Assembly: GCA_030429625.1 (NCBI GenBank)
Contig: JAUIFA010000006.1
Coordinates: 1-64,000 of the forward strand
Source of the DNA: Alphaproteobacteria bacterium
GTDB taxonomy: Bacteria; Pseudomonadota; Alphaproteobacteria; Rickettsiales; UBA8987
Length of the DNA stretch: 64,000 nt
Direction of reading: 5' to 3'
Below, one piece after another: positions 55,102 to 64,000 of the stretch (its first letter is position 1; each line of letters starts with the position of its first letter). A program made the translations under genes and the position numbers. The notes under the pieces were generated by a model. That model saw only the letters and a program-made list of their open reading frames with translations, was not told the DNA's origin and made no database searches.

Positions 55102-56346
55102 CTACCCTTCTTTGTTATTAAAATTTCCGGCAATTTTTGCTGCCAAACGATGGGCAACATGCTCTTTGCTCAATTTTGGCCAATCTTCCTGATCGGTTCG
55201 CGAGATGATATGCACGGTATTTTCGTCTTCTTCAAATACTTTTCCCTCTGAAACATCGTTGGCCACAATCCAATCACAGCCTTTTTGTTCCAATTTCACC
55301 CGAGCATTTTCCACCACATGTTCTGATTCTGCCGCAAAACCAATCACTAGCTTTGGACGCTTTTTACCATGCTTGCTGAGTGAGACTAAAATGTCTGGGT
55401 TTTCAGAGAAGGTGAAGGTTAGGGATTCCCCTTTATGCTGTTTTTTAATTTTTTGTCCGGAAATATCCGACGCACGCCAGTCTGCCACTGCTGCAGAACA
55501 CACAGCAATGTCCACCGGCAGAACTGCCTCACACGCATCAAACATTTCTTGAGCCGACACCACATCCACCACCTGAACCCCTTCCGGATTGGTCAAATTA
55601 TTAGGCCCCGCAACAAGCGTGACTTCTGCCCCCAGCATCGACAATGCCGACGCAATGGCGTGCCCCTGCTTACCGGAGGAATAATTGGTGATGTAACGCA
55701 CAGGATCAATCTTCTCTTGGGTTGGTCCGCTAGTAACCAAAGCTTTTAGGCCAGATAACGGCCCTTTTCTTTTATTCACCCCACAAGAATGGCCAATAAA
55801 CGCCTCTATCTCATTAACAATTTCATCAGGCTCACTCATCCGACCAAAGCCATGTTCTCCACACGCAAGGTCGCCCTGTACAGGGCCAATAAAATGAACA
55901 CCATCTTTTTTCAACGTTCTAACATTACGTTTGACCGCCACATGTTCCCACATTTTCACGTTCATCGCCGGAGCTACAATCACAGGCTTATCAGAGGCTA
56001 AACATAGGGTAGATGCAAGATCATCCGCCAAACCATTAGCCATTTTCCCTAAAAAATCCGCACTAGCAGGAATAACTGCAATGACATCATGCTCTCGTGA
56101 AAGCCGAATATGCCCCATCTCACTTTCATCGTTTAGGGAAAAAATATCCTGATAGACCTTATTACCCGAAAGTGCCGCGCACGACATGGGAGTTACAAAC
56201 TGCTCTCCGCCTTTACTTAAGACCACACTTACCACATGACCGTTGGTTTTTAACTGACGAATAACATCGAGCGCCTTTACTGCAGCAATGCTGCCAGTGA
56301 TGATCAATAATATACGGATTTTTTTGCTTTTAGTGTTGTTCGACAT
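55102..56346 (-). CDS. coaBC: Bifunctional phosphopantothenoylcysteine decarboxylase/synthetase
   Basis: This 414-residue coenzyme A synthesis enzyme has an N-terminal flavin-dependent CoaC ([35 protein letters not shown]) and a C-terminal CoaB ([27 protein letters not shown]). Length and order are normal. It lies 7 bp after ubiB and 7 bp before dut. Confidence 0.96.
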   Translation of the reverse strand: MSNNTKSKKIRILLIITGSIAAVKALDVIRQLKTNGHVVSVVLSKGGEQFVTPMSCAALSGNKVYQDIFSLNDESEMGHIRLSREHDVIAVIPASADFLGKMANGLADDLASTLCLASDKPVIVAPAMNVKMWEHVAVKRNVRTLKKDGVHFIGPVQGDLACGEHGFGRMSEPDEIVNEIEAFIGHSCGVNKRKGPLSGLKALVTSGPTQEKIDPVRYITNYSSGKQGHAIASALSMLGAEVTLVAGPNNLTNPEGVQVVDVVSAQEMFDACEAVLPVDIAVCSAAVADWRASDISGQKIKKQHKGESLTFTFSENPDILVSLSKHGKKRPKLVIGFAAESEHVVENARVKLEQKGCDWIVANDVSEGKVFEEDENTVHIISRTDQEDWPKLSKEHVAHRLAAKIAGNFNNKEG

Positions 56347-56353
56347 AGTGCCC

Positions 56354-57898
56354 TTATATCATATTGAGTAACAGCATTGTTATGGCCGAAACAACGGCGG
56401 ATAACAAGGCTATTTTCAAGTAATCAATTTTTTTACTACGCCTGCGTGCCAAAGCATCAATCGTGCGTGGATGCAGTTTTATTCCCTCACTGGTGATGAT
56501 TTCTGGCAGTCTGTCTGCTATGGTTATAATGTGGTTCACCCGTGTCATTATTTTTTTAGCCTCACAGGCTACCTGCTTTGCCTTGCCTTTTGCCCCAAGA
56601 TTTTCTGTACCCCATTGCTCTATCAACGGCTTACTGATCATCCAGAAATTAGCCTCAGGGTTTAACTTTCTCCCTAGCCCTTCTGCCAGCATCATGGTTT
56701 TTTGTAACAACAGTAATTGCGGTTGGGTTTCCATCTGAAAATCTTCAGTTATCTTAAACATCTGACGCAGCAATTTGGCAATGGAAATTTCATTTTGTGG
56801 CTTGCCGTGAATAGGCTCTCCAATTGAACGTACCGCCTGCATAAACAAATCACGATCTTGATCCGCCGGAACATACCCCGCATCAAAATGAATATCCGCG
56901 ACTTTACGATAATCACGATTTAGGAAGCCTAAGAGCATTTGTGCCAAGTAGAGCTGACTTTCCAAATCGATCCGCCCCATAATACCAAAATCCACCACAA
57001 TGATATTGCCGTCTTTATCAACAAACACATTACCCGGATGTTGATCAGCATGAAAAAACCCGTCCCGAAACACTTGAAGAAAAAACACATTGGATGCTTT
57101 TTGCAGTACATCATCGGGATTGATGCCGGCCTTTTGCATCCCCTTTACATCGTCAATGCGAAGACCACCAACCCGCTCCATTGTTAACACACGTTCTGAT
57201 GTCATATCCCAATTAATTTTTGGCACTTTAAAATAGTCTGTATCTTTAAAATTTTCTGCCAATTCACACGCCGCAGATGCCTCCAACCGGAAATCCATTT
57301 CTACGGAAGATGTGGTAGCAAATTTTTTTACCACCTCTGGAAGTTTAAGCCTCCGATACTCATAAAATAAATTGGAAATAAGTGCCGCCGCCCAGTATAA
57401 AAACTCAATGTCCGCAGTAAATTTTTTCTTGATATTGGGGCGTAAAATTTTTACCGCTACTTCCTTGCCGTCCATGTCTTTGGCAAAATGCACCTGCGCG
57501 ATAGAAGCCGCGGCCACAGGCTTTTTCTCAAACTCACTGAATAATTCCTCAACCGGTTTGCTAAACTCATTCTCAATCGTCTTTTTTACCAACTCAAAAG
57601 GGAAAGGGGGCAATTTGTCCTGTAATTTTTCTAGATCTTCTGCCAATTCATCGCCTACAATATCCGCTCGAATCGAAAGCGCTTGCCCCAGCTTGATATA
57701 TGTTGGCCCAAGCTGGTATAAAGCATTGGCTAAGTTTTGGCCTTTGCGGTTGGAATCTATTTTGCGGGTAAAAAACACCGCAATCCATTGCACAACCCAC
57801 GGGAACTTCCCCTCGTATAAAAAGAAAAGCGCGTCATTACGACCCAATACCCTCAATACACGCAGAATGTAAAACAGATTACGAATCATACGAAACAT
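56354..57898 (-). CDS. ubiB: Ubiquinone biosynthesis kinase-like protein UbiB
   Basis: This 514-residue ABC1/ADCK-family protein has the KxGQ motif (KLGQALSIRADIV), an atypical kinase core (HADQHPGNVFVDKDG, VVDFGIMG) and a C-terminal transmembrane helix. It is needed for coenzyme Q synthesis. It directly abuts ubiE. Confidence 0.95.
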   Translation of the reverse strand: MFRMIRNLFYILRVLRVLGRNDALFFLYEGKFPWVVQWIAVFFTRKIDSNRKGQNLANALYQLGPTYIKLGQALSIRADIVGDELAEDLEKLQDKLPPFPFELVKKTIENEFSKPVEELFSEFEKKPVAAASIAQVHFAKDMDGKEVAVKILRPNIKKKFTADIEFLYWAAALISNLFYEYRRLKLPEVVKKFATTSSVEMDFRLEASAACELAENFKDTDYFKVPKINWDMTSERVLTMERVGGLRIDDVKGMQKAGINPDDVLQKASNVFFLQVFRDGFFHADQHPGNVFVDKDGNIIVVDFGIMGRIDLESQLYLAQMLLGFLNRDYRKVADIHFDAGYVPADQDRDLFMQAVRSIGEPIHGKPQNEISIAKLLRQMFKITEDFQMETQPQLLLLQKTMMLAEGLGRKLNPEANFWMISKPLIEQWGTENLGAKGKAKQVACEAKKIMTRVNHIITIADRLPEIITSEGIKLHPRTIDALARRRSKKIDYLKIALLSAVVSAITMLLLNMI

Positions 57899-58651
57899 CT
57901 ATATCTTCCACCCACTGTGAATGGCTACCACACCTTGAGTCAGTGTCTCGTAACTCACTCTTTTAAACCCAGCATCTTCAATCATATGCGCAAATTTTGT
58001 TCGGTTAGGAAATTGCCGGATCGACTCCACCAAGTAACGGTAAGACTCATCATCATTGGCAATAAGTTTGCCCATAAACGGAATGAGTTTGAAGGAGAAT
58101 CCATCATAGATTTTTCCCAAAACCGGATTGTCGACATGGCTAAATTCCAAACACATAAAACGCCCACCGGTTTTTAACACGCGGTGAATTTCTTTGAGCG
58201 CCTTCGTACGATCGGTAACGTTACGAATACCAAACGCAATCGTCACAAAATCAAAGCTATCATCCTCATAGGGGATTTCTTCGGCGTTAACGATGTTCCA
58301 ATTAATATGGGAGAGGATATTATGGTCAATGGCTCTTTGTTTTCCCTGTTCAAGCATATGTTCATTGATGTCCGTCACCATCACATCCACATCTACCCCA
58401 AGACGTTTTGCCCGTTTGAGAATCCGGAAGCTAATATCTCCTGTGCCACCCGCCAAATCAAGCACCTTATCCCCATCACTAAGGGTCAGCATATTCACAA
58501 AGTGATTTTTCCACACACGATGCAACCCCCCACTCATCGCATCGTTCATGATGTCGTATTTATCGGCGACCGAAGCAAAAACATCGTGTACTTTTCCAGC
58601 CTTTTCTTCAAAATCAACCTGTGTAAATCCAAAATCAATTTTCTTTGACAT
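57899..58651 (-). CDS. ubiE: Ubiquinone/menaquinone C-methyltransferase UbiE
   Basis: This 250-residue SAM methyltransferase has the binding motif LDLAGGTGDISF and UbiE signatures (YDIMNDAMSGGLHRVWK, FGIRNVTDRTKAL, LEFSHVDNPVL). It methylates the quinone ring. It heads the ubiE-ubiB-coaBC-dut-rhodanese operon and is divergent from mutM. Confidence 0.96.
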   Translation of the reverse strand: MSKKIDFGFTQVDFEEKAGKVHDVFASVADKYDIMNDAMSGGLHRVWKNHFVNMLTLSDGDKVLDLAGGTGDISFRILKRAKRLGVDVDVMVTDINEHMLEQGKQRAIDHNILSHINWNIVNAEEIPYEDDSFDFVTIAFGIRNVTDRTKALKEIHRVLKTGGRFMCLEFSHVDNPVLGKIYDGFSFKLIPFMGKLIANDDESYRYLVESIRQFPNRTKFAHMIEDAGFKRVSYETLTQGVVAIHSGWKI

Positions 58652-58752
58652 GCTATTTCCCCTTTGCTACTCTCTTGCTACTCTCTAAAGACACTCTGCT
58701 ACCGCCAAAGGAATATAGATGCAAAATTCTCTAATGACAACACGTAACAAGC

Positions 58753-59577
58753 ATGCCTGAACTTCCAGAAGTAGAAACCATCCGGCGCGGGCTCAATCTA
58801 TCAATTAAGGACAAAGAAATATCCCACGCAGAAACCATGCGTCCTAATTTGCGCATTCCGTTTCCTATAGATTTTTGCGAACGTCTGGAAGGGCAGAAAA
58901 TCACTAAAATTTCTCGCCGCTCTAAATATCTACTCATCACGCTCGATAGCCAAGATGTGTGGATTATTCACCTTGGAATGAGTGGAAAAGTAACTGTGTT
59001 AGAGCAAGCGCCAGAACAACTGGCCAAACACGACCATGTGATGGTGGAATTTACCGATGGTTCGGTGTTGCTCTATAACGACGCGCGACGCTTTGGGTTG
59101 ATGGATCTGTGTAAGAAAAATGAATTGAACGATCATACATTATTCAAACAACTTGGCCCCGAACCTCTGACAGATAATTTTAATATAGATTATTTCCGCC
59201 CTACTCTTTTAAAGAAACACACACCGATAAAAAATACGATAATGGACAGTCATGTGGTCGTTGGCGTGGGGAATATCTACGCCTGTGAGAGCCTGTTTCG
59301 CAGCAAAATATCACCCACACGTAACGCCTCCTCTCTGAATAAAAAGGAAACAGATTTATTGATAAAAAACATCAAAGATATACTCACCGAGGCCATTGCA
59401 TCGGGCGGCTCCACCTTACGGGATTACGTCCAATCCTCCGGAGAAATGGGCTATTTCCAACATCGCTTCAGTGTGTATGGGAGAGAAGGAGAGGACTGTA
59501 TCACCTGCCGTTGTACAATACAGCGAATCAAGCAGCAAGGCAGATCAACCTTCTTCTGCACAACATGTCAGAAATAA
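58753..59577 (+). CDS. mutM: Formamidopyrimidine-DNA glycosylase
   Basis: This 274-residue repair enzyme has the catalytic N-terminal proline (PELPEVETIRRGL), a helix-two-turn-helix region (VGVGNIYACESLF) and a C-terminal zinc finger (CITC ... CTTC). It removes 8-oxoguanine. It ends one base from the convergent mgtE stop. Confidence 0.96.
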   Translation: MPELPEVETIRRGLNLSIKDKEISHAETMRPNLRIPFPIDFCERLEGQKITKISRRSKYLLITLDSQDVWIIHLGMSGKVTVLEQAPEQLAKHDHVMVEFTDGSVLLYNDARRFGLMDLCKKNELNDHTLFKQLGPEPLTDNFNIDYFRPTLLKKHTPIKNTIMDSHVVVGVGNIYACESLFRSKISPTRNASSLNKKETDLLIKNIKDILTEAIASGGSTLRDYVQSSGEMGYFQHRFSVYGREGEDCITCRCTIQRIKQQGRSTFFCTTCQK

Positions 59578-60972
59578 TTACAGCAACCAGATACTGGCTA
59601 ACCCCAAAAAGATAAAGAAAGAAGAAATGTCAGTGATTGTGGTTAAAAACACCCCTGAAGCGATAGCGGGATCCACACCCATTCTGACCAAACCAAGGGG
59701 AACCAACGCTCCGGACAAGGCGGCAAGAATCAACGCTGCCGCTATAGAAAAGGCAAAAACAAGGCTCAAATACAAATCGTCATAATAAAAATATGAAACC
59801 AGCCCCACAATGCCTGCAAATAACAAACCATTGACCGCCGAAGCCAACACCTCTTTTATCACAATCCTCTTTGCGTTGGTCTCCGTAAGTTCTTTTGTGG
59901 CAATAGAACGTACCGCAATAGTCAATGTCTGTGTCCCAGCATTGCCTGACATCGACGCAACAATTGGCATTAATACGGCCAAAGCCACCAATTGTTCAAT
60001 TGATGCAGCAAACATTGCAATAACTGCTGAAGCAGCAATTGCCGTGACTAAATTGACCAAAAGCCAAGGAAACCGGTGCATGGATGTTTCAACAAAGGCC
60101 GCATATAAATCCGCCTCTTTTACGCCCCCTAGGTGCAAAATATCCTCTTCAGCTTCTTCTTTCATAATATCGACCACATCATCAATGGTGATTACCCCTA
60201 CCATTTTACCATCACCATTGACCACTGGAGCCGATGCCAGAGCATATTTACGGAACGTATAGGCCACTTCTTCCTGATCCATCTGATCCTTAATGGTATA
60301 TATCTTGTCCTCCATGATGTCTTTTATCTTTACATCACGGTTATTACGAATTGCTTTACTGATGAGAACAGAACCAACAGGAACGGATTCCTTATCCACC
60401 ACAAAAATCGAATAAAATACTTCCGGCAAATCGTCCGATGAACGTAAATAATCAATTGCACTCCCCACATCCCAATTCTCCCCAGCTGCGACGTATTTGG
60501 TGTGCATCAAACGTCCGGCAGATTCCTCCGGATAGGACAAACCTTCTTCAATTGTGTCTCTTTGCTCTTGAGGGATAGCCTCAAGAATTTCGTCTTGATT
60601 TGACTGTTCTAGATCTTCAATGACCTGCACCGCATCGTCATGTTCTAAGGTAGCAATGGCTTCAGCACTTTGTTCCGCACCAAGAACTTCCACCACGTTG
60701 TCTTTAATATCAGGATCAAGCTCAACAAGAATTTCCGGATCAAAATCATCTCGGATAATTTCAATAAATTCTCGTCTTTGGTTGTTACTAATAACATTGA
60801 GAAATTCGGCCACGTCGGCTGCGTGCATGTCTTCCACATGCTCCCGCACACCCGAAACATCCGCGACATCCAATGCCTGAAGAATAATTTCAACCTTGTC
60901 TTTCTTTAACTCATACGTTTCTTCTTGAGGAGTAAGCGCATGCATGTCTTGTTCAACGGTAACTTTTTCCAT
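59578..60972 (-). CDS. mgtE: MgtE-type magnesium transporter
   Basis: This 464-residue protein has an MgtE N-domain (about 30-130), paired CBS domains (about 140-260) and five membrane helices (about 290-464) with the family's PIVASMSGNAGTQTLT signature. Mg2+ binding to the N and CBS domains closes the pore. ATG 60972 follows GGGGGG; a TTG at 60984 is less likely. Confidence 0.94.
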   Translation of the reverse strand: MEKVTVEQDMHALTPQEETYELKKDKVEIILQALDVADVSGVREHVEDMHAADVAEFLNVISNNQRREFIEIIRDDFDPEILVELDPDIKDNVVEVLGAEQSAEAIATLEHDDAVQVIEDLEQSNQDEILEAIPQEQRDTIEEGLSYPEESAGRLMHTKYVAAGENWDVGSAIDYLRSSDDLPEVFYSIFVVDKESVPVGSVLISKAIRNNRDVKIKDIMEDKIYTIKDQMDQEEVAYTFRKYALASAPVVNGDGKMVGVITIDDVVDIMKEEAEEDILHLGGVKEADLYAAFVETSMHRFPWLLVNLVTAIAASAVIAMFAASIEQLVALAVLMPIVASMSGNAGTQTLTIAVRSIATKELTETNAKRIVIKEVLASAVNGLLFAGIVGLVSYFYYDDLYLSLVFAFSIAAALILAALSGALVPLGLVRMGVDPAIASGVFLTTITDISSFFIFLGLASIWLL

Positions 60973-61084
60973 TATGCCCCCCAAAAAAATGATGATTAAA
61001 AACGGTTGATTGTGACAAACTATCTACACTATTTACCAGATAAATGCAAATATCCTTATTTATAAAGTCAAAGATTACCATTAG

Positions 61085-61113
61085 TTGTGTTTTTCTAGTA
61101 TATATACTATACT
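61085..61113 (+). promoter_or_regulatory. Promoter of the PAS-chemoreceptor pair with palindromic spacer
   Basis: TTGTGT (61085-61090), a 17-bp spacer and TATACT (61108-61113) lie about 58 bp upstream of the PAS gene. The spacer contains the 12-bp palindrome AGTATATATACT (61097-61108), similar in size and TATA core to, but not the same as, the ACTATATATAGT palindromes elsewhere. No sigma-28 type sequence is obvious. Confidence 0.45.
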
Positions 61114-61171
61114 TAAAATTTCCAATATGATACAAATGTAGTATATTAATATAATTTAGGGGAGTTATATT

Positions 61172-61684
61172 ATGGTTGAAATGACCGGTCATGAAAGGGT
61201 GATGGATGTTAACGAAATTATCGTAAGCAAAACCAACCTAAAGGGGCATCTTACTTATGCTAATGATGTTTTTTGTAAATTTGCTGGTTATTCAGTATCC
61301 GAAATTATGGGAAAACCCCATAGTATTATTAGAAATCCGAACATGCCACGCTGTGTATTTAAATTATTATGGGACAGAATACAGGACGGAAAAGAAATCT
61401 TTGCCTATGTGGTAAATCGCTCACGTAACGGGGATCATTATTGGGTTCTGGCGCATGTCACGCCAAGCTATGATCCAAGCGGACAAATAAACGGCTACCA
61501 TTCAAACCGCCGCAAGCCGGATTCAAAAGCCGTGGCTACCATTTCTGAAATATACGATTTATTGCTCAAAGAGGAAGCCAAACACTCTAACCGTAAAGAT
61601 GGGATGAATGCGGGCACCGAACTTTTACATAAATTTCTTGAAGATAAAGGAGTAGAATACGATGAATTTGTCCTCTCTATCTAA
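61172..61684 (+). CDS. PAS-domain protein (Aer-like sensor half)
   Basis: This 170-residue protein has one PAS domain (about 10-120) of the Aer type: [50 protein letters not shown]. In Aer this fold holds FAD and reports redox state. It has no membrane helix. It overlaps the chemoreceptor gene by 23 bp. A split Aer, with sensor and signalling parts on separate chains, is the likely arrangement. Confidence 0.88.
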   Translation: MVEMTGHERVMDVNEIIVSKTNLKGHLTYANDVFCKFAGYSVSEIMGKPHSIIRNPNMPRCVFKLLWDRIQDGKEIFAYVVNRSRNGDHYWVLAHVTPSYDPSGQINGYHSNRRKPDSKAVATISEIYDLLLKEEAKHSNRKDGMNAGTELLHKFLEDKGVEYDEFVLSI

Positions 61685-63344
61685 TATTCTAATCAGTATT
61701 GTTACTGCAATTGCACTCGTAATAATTGTTTTCTTGAGTGGTGCTAACGCACAAGTGGGAATAGAGCCTGCAATAATATCTTCCGTAATAATATTGACTT
61801 ATTTTATTTATAATAAACGCTCTATCACATCTAAATTAAAAAATATGACTGATGTCTGTAATGGAATTTACAAAGGTGATTTTGATCAACGGGTAATTAT
61901 TGATTATGAAAAACAACCCGGTATGAAAGACATCGTAAAGCTAGCTAATGCCATAAACGCGTCGATTGATGCCAGCGATGCGTTTGTACGTGAATCTGCC
62001 CTTGCCATGAATGCTGCCAGCCATGGCGCTTATTACCGCACCATCCGCCCCGAAGGCATGCAGGGCGCGTTTTCTCAAAGTGCTGCAGGCATCAATTCTG
62101 CCATACAGTTACTGGCAGACAAGGATGCGGCAGATAAAAAGAACAAGTACATGATTGATAAAATGATGGAAGAAATCAGCAACGTAGTGGGTTCTGTTAA
62201 TCGTGGTGATCTGTCCATCCGTATTGATGTTGATCAGTTTGAGGATGCTTATAAAAATCTTATCTCAAGCATGAATGATCTTATGGCAACGGTGGAATCT
62301 CCGGTATCTGCGGCGAGAAAAAGTCTTATTAATCTCTCAGAAGGAAATCTTACCGTAGAAATGACTGGAGACTTCAAAGGCGAATTTAAGGCTATGCAAG
62401 ATGCAACAAATACCACCATCCAACGGTTACGTGACATGGTCAGTAAAATAAACACTGCCTCTAATGAAGTCACAAACTCATCGCAAGAAGTTGCTACTGG
62501 TAGTATGGATCTTTCTCAGCGTACAGAAAAACAAGCCTCAACCTTGGAAGAAACCGCTGCTTCCATGGAAGAGATTGCTGCAGCGGTTAATCAAAATGCC
62601 GATAACGCTAAAAATGCTGTGGAGTTAGCCAATCAATCCAATGAAATTGCTACAAATGGATCAGGGGTTGTGGGTTCTGCGGTTTCGGCCATGGACGAAA
62701 TACAAAGATCTTCCAAACGGGTGGTTGATATTATCACCACCATTGATGAAATTGCCTTCCAAACTAATCTTCTTGCCCTAAACGCCGCGGTAGAAGCTGC
62801 TCGTGCTGGAGATGCGGGAAAAGGCTTTGCTGTAGTTGCTAGTGAGGTTCGCACCCTTGCCAGCCGTTCGGCAGAAGCATCAAAAGAGATTAAGGAACTC
62901 ATTACTGAAAGTGAAACTGCGGTATCGAATGGAACAAGACTGGTCAATGAGTCGGGAGAAACCTTCGGTGAGATTGCCAGCTCGTTCAATGAACTTGTGC
63001 AATTAATTACCGACATTGCCGAAGCTAGCAATGAGCAATCTACCAGCGTTCAGGAAATTAATACCGCCATCACCCAGATGGACGAAGCCACCCAGCAAAA
63101 CGCTGCTTTGGTAGAAGAGAGTACTGCAATGGCAGAAAATATGGTCAAACAGGCAAAACAGCTCCTTGTCTTGATGGAATTTTTTGATATTGGAGAAGAA
63201 AGCAGTGAGCTGCTTACGGAAGCAAAACCGGTGACCATTAGTTCAAAATCTTCAGCGCCTAAAGGAATGGCCAGTTCTGAAATGCATGCTGCCGCTGCCA
63301 TTGGGACAGGCTCAGCTAATGACGATGGGTGGGAAGAATTCTAA
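61662..63344 (+). CDS. Methyl-accepting chemotaxis protein with C-terminal tether
   Basis: This 560-residue receptor has two close N-terminal membrane helices (about 6-26 and 33-50) and no periplasmic domain. HAMP-like segments follow (about 55-240), then the signalling coiled coil with its hairpin tip ([20 protein letters not shown]). The C-terminus DGWEEF resembles the xWxxF pentapeptide that tethers CheR and CheB. A ribosome site (AAGGAG) lies within the PAS gene. It probably takes its input from the co-encoded PAS protein. Confidence 0.93.
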   Translation: MNLSSLSNILISIVTAIALVIIVFLSGANAQVGIEPAIISSVIILTYFIYNKRSITSKLKNMTDVCNGIYKGDFDQRVIIDYEKQPGMKDIVKLANAINASIDASDAFVRESALAMNAASHGAYYRTIRPEGMQGAFSQSAAGINSAIQLLADKDAADKKNKYMIDKMMEEISNVVGSVNRGDLSIRIDVDQFEDAYKNLISSMNDLMATVESPVSAARKSLINLSEGNLTVEMTGDFKGEFKAMQDATNTTIQRLRDMVSKINTASNEVTNSSQEVATGSMDLSQRTEKQASTLEETAASMEEIAAAVNQNADNAKNAVELANQSNEIATNGSGVVGSAVSAMDEIQRSSKRVVDIITTIDEIAFQTNLLALNAAVEAARAGDAGKGFAVVASEVRTLASRSAEASKEIKELITESETAVSNGTRLVNESGETFGEIASSFNELVQLITDIAEASNEQSTSVQEINTAITQMDEATQQNAALVEESTAMAENMVKQAKQLLVLMEFFDIGEESSELLTEAKPVTISSKSSAPKGMASSEMHAAAAIGTGSANDDGWEEF

Positions 63345-63360
63345 GTTTAATATATTTCCG

Positions 63361-63390
63361 TTGCCTGAGGTATTATACTCACGATATAAC
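63361..63390 (+). promoter_or_regulatory. Weak candidate promoter of the last gene
   Basis: TTGCCT (63361-63366), an 18-bp spacer and TATAAC (63385-63390) lie 36 bp upstream of the GTG start at 63427. Confidence 0.35.
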
Positions 63391-63426
63391 GCTAAAAAAT
63401 AATTCTTAATATGCGTTTGGTATGAA

Positions 63427-64000
63427 GTGATTTACAAGGAAATTATAGGCATAATTGCGGTATGTATTACAATTGCAGCGTATGTACCCTATATTTATTC
63501 TATCCACAAAGGCAAAACCACCGCCCATGTCTTTTCGTGGGTCATTTGGGGCTCCAGTACGTTGATTGTTGGCATTGCCCAGTTTCTTGAAAGGGGTGGC
63601 GCTGGCTCTTGGCCCATTACAATCTCAGGCATTATCACCCTCTATGTGGCACTGTTAGCCTACATAAAAAAGGGCGAGATCAAAATCACAAAAACAGACT
63701 GGATGTTCTTTACCATCGCAATGCTGTCTATCCCTTTGTGGTATGTCACAGCAAGCCCTTTATGGTCAGTTTTGCTTTTAACCACCATCGATCTGTTAGG
63801 ATACGCCCCCACCATGCGTAAGGCGTATGATGACCCTTTTAAAGAAAAGCTGGGCTTCTTTGCCATTATGGCCTTTCGCAATTTTCTTTCCATTGCCGCG
63901 TTGGAACATTATTCTCTGACCACAGTATTTTTCCCCTTTGCCACGGGCGTGGGTAGTGCCATCTTGGTCGGCATTATAATTTACAGAAGAAAATCGTTAA
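63427..64000 (+). CDS. Multi-pass membrane protein, PQ-loop-like (partial at window end)
   Basis: A frame of 191 codons opens at GTG 63427 (a stop lies 27 bp upstream and no ATG fits) and has no stop before the window edge. It has about six to seven hydrophobic helices. Two segments with a proline followed by a basic stretch (YVPYIYSIHKGKTTAHVFSW and LGYAPTMRKAYDDP) resemble the paired PQ-loop motifs of SWEET/MtN3-type proteins, but the match is loose. The ribosome site is weak. It could also be an unrelated membrane family. Confidence 0.6.
   Translation, partial: MIYKEIIGIIAVCITIAAYVPYIYSIHKGKTTAHVFSWVIWGSSTLIVGIAQFLERGGAGSWPITISGIITLYVALLAYIKKGEIKITKTDWMFFTIAMLSIPLWYVTASPLWSVLLLTTIDLLGYAPTMRKAYDDPFKEKLGFFAIMAFRNFLSIAALEHYSLTTVFFPFATGVGSAILVGIIIYRRKSL

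Noticed and set aside
63660-63893. 77-codon minus-strand ORF near the right edge
   Set aside because: It is antisense to the longer membrane-protein frame, which has a consistent hydrophobic pattern and an upstream promoter candidate.

Overview
The window is chromosomal DNA of a low-GC (roughly 40%) Gram-negative bacterium, almost certainly an alphaproteobacterium. Gene order is the main evidence. It contains mutM facing ubiE-ubiB-coaBC-dut, rpsP-rimM-trmD-rplS followed by leuC-leuD, lspA-DUF3035-M16-M16-pgi-mutL, and an ISC iron-sulfur operon with a second NifS-like desulfurase, a layout I associate with Rickettsiales. Unlike reduced intracellular genomes it keeps chemotaxis, leucine synthesis, LPS export (lptB), Mla proteins, a CHASE2 adenylate cyclase and large secreted proteins, so a free-living, predatory or facultatively host-associated organism fits better. 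I cannot name the genus. No rRNA, tRNA, CRISPR array, prophage or transposase was seen.

Layout. 1-2655 (-): the N-terminal 885 codons of a giant RTX-type secreted protein that runs off the left edge. 2843-5399: an SLC13 transporter, then a receiver/HEAT-repeat gene pair. 5396-13527 (-): one ten-gene cluster, cysE-iscR-nifS-like-iscS-iscU-iscA-hscB-hscA-unknown-fdx, with an extended -10 promoter and a good type 1 IscR-like site in front of cysE. 13707-16769: hydrolase, anmK, tyrS. 16931-17748: three small membrane proteins with their own promoter and terminator. 17877-21262: MscS channel, cobA, hpf and a small orphan gene. 21345-21545: palindromic repeats. 21603-31309 (+): CaCA antiporter, secF, ribF, lspA, DUF3035 lipoprotein, two M16 proteases, pgi, mutL. 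31320-36589: mlaA-mlaC, metF, AIM24-like, leuCD. 36691-38948 (-): the rpsP-rimM-trmD-rplS operon. 39112-47642: a signalling and surface block with a receiver-like/J-domain protein, CHASE2 adenylate cyclase, TPR/FecR/Slam-like surface genes and two single-domain cyclic-nucleotide binders. 47710-53416: hemN, J-domain protein, glycosyltransferase, DUF6898-like, TPR-sulfotransferase, trxA. 53421-60972: lptB, rhodanese, dut, coaBC, ubiB, ubiE, mutM, mgtE. 61172-64000: a PAS protein plus chemoreceptor pair and a partial membrane protein.

Most of the window is core metabolism. The less ordinary parts are: (i) a 12-bp perfect palindrome, ACTATATATAGT, next to the -10 box of both the RTX gene and the Slam-like gene, suggesting shared control of two surface-protein loci; (ii) a FecR-domain protein with a TbpB-like C-terminus beside a Slam-like TPR/beta-barrel protein; (iii) a degenerate receiver fused to a J domain; (iv) an adenylate cyclase near two stand-alone cNMP-binding proteins; (v) an unrecognised gene inside the isc operon and an IscR with unusual cysteine spacing; (vi) a partial duplication of the mutL start that forms an overlapping leader ORF; (vii) palindromic intergenic repeats, one of them inside the isc operon.
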